This document shows, in pieces, positions 31,798 through 35,902 of a stretch of 35,902 bases of DNA. Positions within the stretch are counted from its first letter, which is position 1, and each line of letters begins with the position of its first letter. Both the position numbers and the translations under genes were made by a program. This stretch comes from VBAS01 sp035318985 (lineage in GTDB: Bacteria; Bacteroidota; Bacteroidia; Chitinophagales; Chitinophagaceae), in contig DATHDP010000056.1 of assembly GCA_035318985.1 (NCBI GenBank), positions 1 through 35,902 of the forward strand, given 5' to 3'. The notes beneath the pieces are model-generated. The model searched no databases, had not been told where the DNA came from, and saw nothing but the letters and a program-made list of their open reading frames with translations.

Positions 31798-32775
31798 CTA
31801 TTGAAGGTGAGAAGTAATTTCAACTTTGTCATTCTTTATATATAAAGGGAGCCAAACATATTTTGAATTTTCAAGATCAAACTTATTCCATTTATCAGCC
31901 ATAAAAATATATTGATCTGTCTTTCCTTTAATTGGCAAAACAAAAGTGCTTTGTGATTGAAAAGTAGTTTCAGCTCCCTCACCTGTACATGGATTATTAT
32001 ATTCCTTCCAGGGGCCTAAAGGCTTAGAAGCAACTGCATAAGTCGCTACATTTGGCGACCAGCCTGTGCAGGCAGAAGTGACGAGGTAATACTTGCCTTT
32101 ATTTTTAAACAGGGCAGGGGCTTCACGATTTCTATCTATTAAGATTCGGCTCCAGGTTTTTGTCGGAGAAAGGTAATCATCGCTTAACAGGCAAACATGC
32201 ATTGTATTATTATTCTCTGATGAATAAATGAGATAAGCTTTGTTGTCATCATCCTTAAACAATGTCATATCTCTCGCCATTTGTCCATTAGGTTGAGTAC
32301 TGCCAAGATACTTGTATGGACCAGCAGGGTTGTCACTTACTGCAACTCCGGCATGTGCAAATGAGTAATCTTTAGCATCTATATGCATCCACATCACAAA
32401 CTTTTTAGTTGCTTTATTATAGATCACTTTTGGACGTTCAATCACTTTACTTGTATCAATTTCATTTAACGCATCACCGATTACAGGGGCCAGTGCAACT
32501 CTCTCATATTTCCATGTTGAGAGATCTTTTGATGAATAACATGATATACCTCCTGCTGGTACGCGGTAACATTCCCAGTTTTGCCCGGGCACCAGCCATG
32601 TCTTTCCTTTTTTGATCTCTCCAAACATATAATAAGTGCCATTGTAATATAAAACACCTGCCCCGTGAGCATTGATAAAATTTCCGTTGGTGTCGTTCCA
32701 ATTCTTCTGCGCTATTATATTAAGTGGCAGAAAGAAAATGCCGAAGATGATATAGATATAAAGAGGTATTCTCAT
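31798..32775 (-). CDS. GH43-family glycoside hydrolase (exo-beta-1,3-galactanase-like)
   Basis: The 325-residue protein has a signal peptide (ending near IIAQ, residue 23) and one five-bladed beta-propeller. Landmarks are NAHGAGVLYYNGTYYMFGE at about 35-53, VIERPKVIYN with E113, MARDMTLFKDDD with D169, REAPALFKNKGKYYL with E218 and CTGWSPN at 236-242. In classical GH43 the first landmark carries the general-base Asp (D-H-x-P); here it is N-A-H-G-A-G. That matches the subgroup of exo-beta-1,3-galactanases (GH43_24-like), in which the base is replaced and a Glu/Gln pair is used. The likely substrate is arabinogalactan-type beta-1,3-galactan (inference). It is co-directional with two small genes upstream. 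Confidence 0.87.
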   Translation of the reverse strand: MRIPLYIYIIFGIFFLPLNIIAQKNWNDTNGNFINAHGAGVLYYNGTYYMFGEIKKGKTWLVPGQNWECYRVPAGGISCYSSKDLSTWKYERVALAPVIGDALNEIDTSKVIERPKVIYNKATKKFVMWMHIDAKDYSFAHAGVAVSDNPAGPYKYLGSTQPNGQMARDMTLFKDDDNKAYLIYSSENNNTMHVCLLSDDYLSPTKTWSRILIDRNREAPALFKNKGKYYLVTSACTGWSPNVATYAVASKPLGPWKEYNNPCTGEGAETTFQSQSTFVLPIKGKTDQYIFMADKWNKFDLENSKYVWLPLYIKNDKVEITSHLQ

Positions 32776-32812
32776 TTTTTATTAATAGGAGAACCCCATG
32801 GGCAGATTGAAA

Positions 32813-33043
32813 TTATTCATGGTCCTGATGCTTAATAGCTTTTATAATGAGAGAAATGACGAAAATGAGTAAATGAAATAATAGGGCGAAAATGGTGATG
32901 ATTGTACCATATATTACTATACCTGAGGATCGTACTTGAACTGCGCTTTCATCTGTACTTAAAAAATTAATGACAAAGGAAACAACAGTAACGATAAATG
33001 TGTAAGTAGCGATTGCTAATATGAATTTTGAAAACCTGGTCAT
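32813..33043 (-). CDS. Small two-pass membrane protein
   Basis: The 76-residue protein has two clear membrane spans: FILAIATYTFIVTVVSFVIN at about 7-27 and VIYGTIITIFALLFHLLIFV at about 43-68. The short loop between them (FLSTDESAVQVRSSG) is polar. The C-terminus is basic, then acidic (KAIKHQDHE). I do not recognise a family. It is 37 bases from the glycosidase start and 76 from the gene upstream on the same strand, so a three-gene transcript is possible. Confidence 0.65.
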   Translation of the reverse strand: MTRFSKFILAIATYTFIVTVVSFVINFLSTDESAVQVRSSGIVIYGTIITIFALLFHLLIFVISLIIKAIKHQDHE

Positions 33044-33119
33044 AAAGCGGAGGTTATTGGTTATACCTGTAAGTTAAGAAATTTTGGACTTTTGTTACGG
33101 CCAGGGATGGAAATAAATC

Positions 33120-33743
33120 CTATTTTTTTTCACATTTAAAGTTGACCCAAAGTTGATGCAATCTTTTCCATACATCATCAGAATAGGGCATGGGGGATAT
33201 TTCATGAAAGACGAATGTTTTATCTTTCCCTGCACAAGTCCTTATATGTATTACAACATTTAAAGTGACCGGTTGTTTACTCATATAATCCAGCATAGTA
33301 ACCAAGCCTTCGAAAGTTTTCAGATCTCCTTTTTCCGTGGTTCTTGATCTTATTGAAGATGTTACCGGAAATAATTTATCAGCAATCTTACTTGAATCAC
33401 TATTGACTTTAATAAGGCCAGTATAGTAAGCTTTTAAATTATTTTCAATTGTCTTAGCATCCAACGCTACTGTAGCGTCTAAATACCATAAAAAAGCATA
33501 GCTCCAATATTCATTGGTTGTTTTTTTAGCCCAGCCGGGAGTAAACCTGATATCTTCAACACCTTTATATGGTATGGAGGGAGCAAATGAAATAGGTATA
33601 AGAAAACGTTCAACATCCCATCCTTTTATAGTATCCAGCACATAAGGTGCTTTCCATTTTTTGCCATCAAATTCTTCATTAGCATTTTGTCCGGAGCTAT
33701 CAAAAAAAATAAAGAGAACAACTACAAATAAAATATTTTTCAT
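33120..33743 (-). CDS. Exported hypothetical protein
   Basis: The 207-residue protein has a signal sequence (MKNILFVVVLFIFFDSSGQ). The mature chain has DGKKWKAPYVLDTIKGWDVE, ERFLIPISFAPSIPYKGVED and IRFTPGWAKKTTNEYWSYAF near the start, then a helical centre (IENNLKAYYTGLIKVNSDSS) and a last third with strands TLNVVIHIRTCAGKDKTFVF. I cannot assign a family; the W-A-K-x-x-x-x-E-Y-W-S-Y-x-F-x-W block is a distinctive tag for searching. It leads the likely unit with the small membrane protein and GH43 genes. Confidence 0.75.
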   Translation of the reverse strand: MKNILFVVVLFIFFDSSGQNANEEFDGKKWKAPYVLDTIKGWDVERFLIPISFAPSIPYKGVEDIRFTPGWAKKTTNEYWSYAFLWYLDATVALDAKTIENNLKAYYTGLIKVNSDSSKIADKLFPVTSSIRSRTTEKGDLKTFEGLVTMLDYMSKQPVTLNVVIHIRTCAGKDKTFVFHEISPMPYSDDVWKRLHQLWVNFKCEKK

Positions 33744-33859
33744 TTCATGGCAATTTTAAATTAGACACCAGGGATAAAAATAGATCACATTTCGGTCTGG
33801 TTAAAATTTTTTGCAGTTCTTGTATAATATTCAATATTTTTCACCAAAATATTTTGAAT

Positions 33860-35644
33860 ATGAAAAGTCGTCAATGGACTAAAAATTTTATACTTGTAAT
33901 GCTATTGAGCAGTTGTTTATACAGCTTGCAAGTTTCAGCACAGCAAAATACAAGTAGTCTTTATTCTCAGACTAGTGAAATGGCCGATGCTATGATACAG
34001 TATGATGCTGATAAAGCAAGCATCTTACGCTTTTACTCCACCAGTTCACAAGGAGAATTCGGTTTTAGACAACAAGGACCGGGCTATAATACTCCTGAAA
34101 GAAGAAAACGTTTGCTTGAATTAATTAACTAATACCTTGAGGTATTAAAAAAATCTCCATTCGGAAAATGGAATATAAATGGCAAAGTGGATTATGTTCT
34201 TTTTAAAAGAAATCTTGAAAGCGAACAATACCAACTACAGGAAGAACAAAAGACATATGACCAAATAGCAAAATATTTAACTTTTTCCGATAGGTTATTC
34301 ACCCTGCAGAAACCCCGGCGTCGTGGCATGGCAGTAGATGGTGAAAAAGTGGCAAAGGAACTTAACGATATTAACAAAGACATTGCTACGGCGATCGATA
34401 AGCTAAAAAAAGTTGATAGCATAGAACTAACGCAAGCTAACCTTGCGTCAGAAGCAGCAAAAGGTTTGCAAGGAGTATTAAAAGATTATTTCAACTTTTA
34501 TAATGGATATGATCCTTTGTTTACATGGTGGGTGCCCAGGACATATACCGCTACAGACAGCTTACTCGGTGCTTTTTCAAGTGCCATTAAAAGAAAAGGT
34601 AAAGTAAACAATCTTCAAAAAGATGATGGCAGCGGCATTATCGGTAATCCAATTGGCAGTACAGAACTTGTTCGACAATTAAAATACGAATGGATCTCTT
34701 ACAGTCCTGAAGACCTGGTTGATATTGCTAATAAAGAATTCGCCTGGTGTGATGCAGAGTTATTAAAAGCATCCCGTGATATGGGTTTTGGAGATAAATG
34801 GAAAGATGCATTGGAAAAAGTAAAGCAAACTTATGTGTCCCCCGGTAAACAACCGGAAGCGATGTATGATCTGTATAAGCAGTCGGTTGATTTTTTAAAG
34901 AAGAATGACCTGCTAACATTACCACCATTATCTGAAGAGGATTGGGGTATGTATATGATGTCTGCAGAAAGACAACGGGTAAGTCCTTTTTTCCTTGGTG
35001 GACAATCACTGATCATTTCTTATCCAACAAATACAATGACGTATGATGAAAAAATGATGAGCATGCGTGGTAATAATCCAAATTTTTCCCGTGCTACTGT
35101 ACATCATGAATTATTAGCTGGCCATCATTTACAGGGATACATGACTGGCCGCCATAAAGTCTATCGCAATTTTGATACGCCATTTTGGGTTGAAGGAAAT
35201 TCATTGTACTGGGAGCTATTATTATGGGATATGAAATTTCCCCGCACACCAGAAGAAAGAATAGGAATGCTGTTTTGGAGAATGCATCGATGTGCAAGGA
35301 TCATTTTCTCGCTGAATTATCATTTAGGTAAATGGACCCCGCAGCAATGCATTGATTTCTTAGTGGACAGGGTAGGTCATGAAAGAGCAAATGCAGAAGG
35401 AGAGGTTCGTCGTTCATTTACGGGTGGATATGGCCCTTTATACCAGATCGCTTATATGATCGGTGGTTTGGAATTTTATGCATTAAAGAAAGAATTGGTT
35501 GATACAAAAAAAATGACCTACAAGCAGTATCACGACGCCATTTTACATGAAAATAGTTTACCTATTGAAATGCTAAGAGCAATTCTTACTAATCAGAATA
35601 TAGACAGGGATTATAAACCCAGCTGGAAATTTTATAATAAATAG
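33860..35644 (+). pseudogene. DUF885-family metallopeptidase-like gene interrupted by one in-frame TAA
   Basis: A signal peptide (MKSRQWTKNFILVMLLSSC and on to VSAQ) starts the frame at ATG 33860. The frame stops at TAA 34130-34132 after 90 residues, then continues open in the same frame (YLEVLKKSPFGKWNINGKVD and on) for 503 more codons to 35644. Apart from that codon the product would be 594 residues, the usual DUF885 length. The zinc motif is complete: TVHHELLAGHHLQGYM, an HExxxGH-type site, with VEGNSLYWE as the later Glu block. No frameshift is needed. A GTG at 34187 could start a shorter N-truncated form but has no ribosome site. It is a recent nonsense mutation, a base error, or readthrough. 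Confidence 0.85.
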
Positions 35645-35663
35645 AAGCTTCCTTAAATAAGAA

Positions 35664-35704
35664 AACCCTTGTCAACAATAATTTGGCAAGGGTTATTTTT
35701 TTCA
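35664..35704 (+). terminator. Rho-independent terminator
   Basis: AACCCTTGTCA (35664-35674) pairs with TGGCAAGGGTT (35684-35694) in an 11-bp stem with one G-U pair, followed by eight T after an A. It ends the DUF885 gene. Its presence suggests the gene was until recently a normal expressed unit. Confidence 0.85.
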
Positions 35705-35789
35705 ACACTATGAGCAACGAAAGGTGTGCAACTAATGCCCCAATTTCTTTTGGGTCATTTGGAGGCACAACGGCGAACCACGCATATTT

Positions 35790-35902
35790 CTATTGAGATA
35801 TATTGGTTGATGATGATTGGTGGATGTCTGTATGTTTATCAGCAAGTTCTTCAAGTTCCGATCCGGTTTTTTCTTCGATGGCCAACAGGTCATTGCTTGC
35901 TT
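35790..35902 (-). CDS. C-terminus of an unidentified gene, possibly low-affinity iron permease (partial)
   Basis: The minus strand is open from the window edge to TAG at 35790-35792 and reads SNDLLAIEEKTGSELEELAD, then KHTDIHQSSSTNISQ. The 5' part lies outside. The N-D-L-x-x-I-E-E-x-T-x-x-E-L-E-x-L block resembles the C-terminal helix of low-affinity iron permease family proteins, but 37 residues are too few for certainty. It is convergent with the DUF885 gene. Confidence 0.4.
   Translation of the reverse strand, partial: ASNDLLAIEEKTGSELEELADKHTDIHQSSSTNISQ

Overview
The window looks like a chromosomal segment of a low-GC Bacteroidota, most likely family Chitinophagaceae (inference). The supporting signs are: two type IX secretion (T9SS) C-terminal sorting domains, one type A and one type B; many SPII lipoproteins and Sec-exported small proteins; TAnnTTTG -7 promoter elements just upstream of several genes; and family content typical of that group (CHRD, DUF4395, DUF4345, MORN and YwqK-like repeats, SnoaL-like proteins). 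I see no tRNA, rRNA, CRISPR array, prophage or complete insertion sequence.

Layout. 1-1.7 kb: 5' part of a class III nucleotide cyclase/TolB-like/TPR protein and a CHY zinc-finger protein, both on the minus strand. 1.8-3.4 kb: an ECF sigma factor, its zinc-type anti-sigma factor and a small membrane protein; the sigma gene and the membrane-protein gene have matching ECF-type promoters, so this looks like a self-contained autoregulated module. 3.5-5.8 kb: a TIGR03118-type beta-propeller lipoprotein and a PAP2 phosphatase. 5.7-9.2 kb (minus): SRPBCC and SnoaL-like proteins, a linear amide C-N hydrolase, a YpfJ-type zinc metallopeptidase and a small unknown protein. 9.3-11.6 kb: an AI-2E family transporter with an anomalous start, a charged lipoprotein, a small unknown protein and the decayed C-terminus of a VOC/PhnB-like gene.

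11.6-15.6 kb (minus): an exported protein with a CxxCH motif and an alpha/alpha-toroid fold next to an exported ankyrin protein, then an MFS transporter and a MORN-repeat protein. 15.8-18.8 kb: a T9SS type B protein and a cardiolipin synthase. 19-21.7 kb: an unknown lipoprotein, an MpaB-family protein, a YwqK-like repeat protein, a VOC protein and a small protein. 21.8-25.1 kb: a 1085-residue T9SS type A protein made of three tandem ~318-residue units, two of them nearly identical at the DNA level. 25.5-31.5 kb: a TPR protein, an alpha/beta hydrolase, two more NTF2-fold proteins, a CHRD lipoprotein, DUF4345, DinB and DUF4395 proteins, plus a possible tiny transcription unit near 31.5-31.6 kb. 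31.8-33.7 kb (minus): a GH43 glycosidase with two small genes. 33.9-35.6 kb: a DUF885 metallopeptidase-like gene broken by one in-frame TAA. The right edge holds the C-terminus of a minus-strand gene.

The points most worth a second look are the ECF module with two matching promoters, the CxxCH-toroid/ankyrin pair, the internally duplicated T9SS protein, the interrupted DUF885 gene and the tiny unit at 31.5-31.6 kb.
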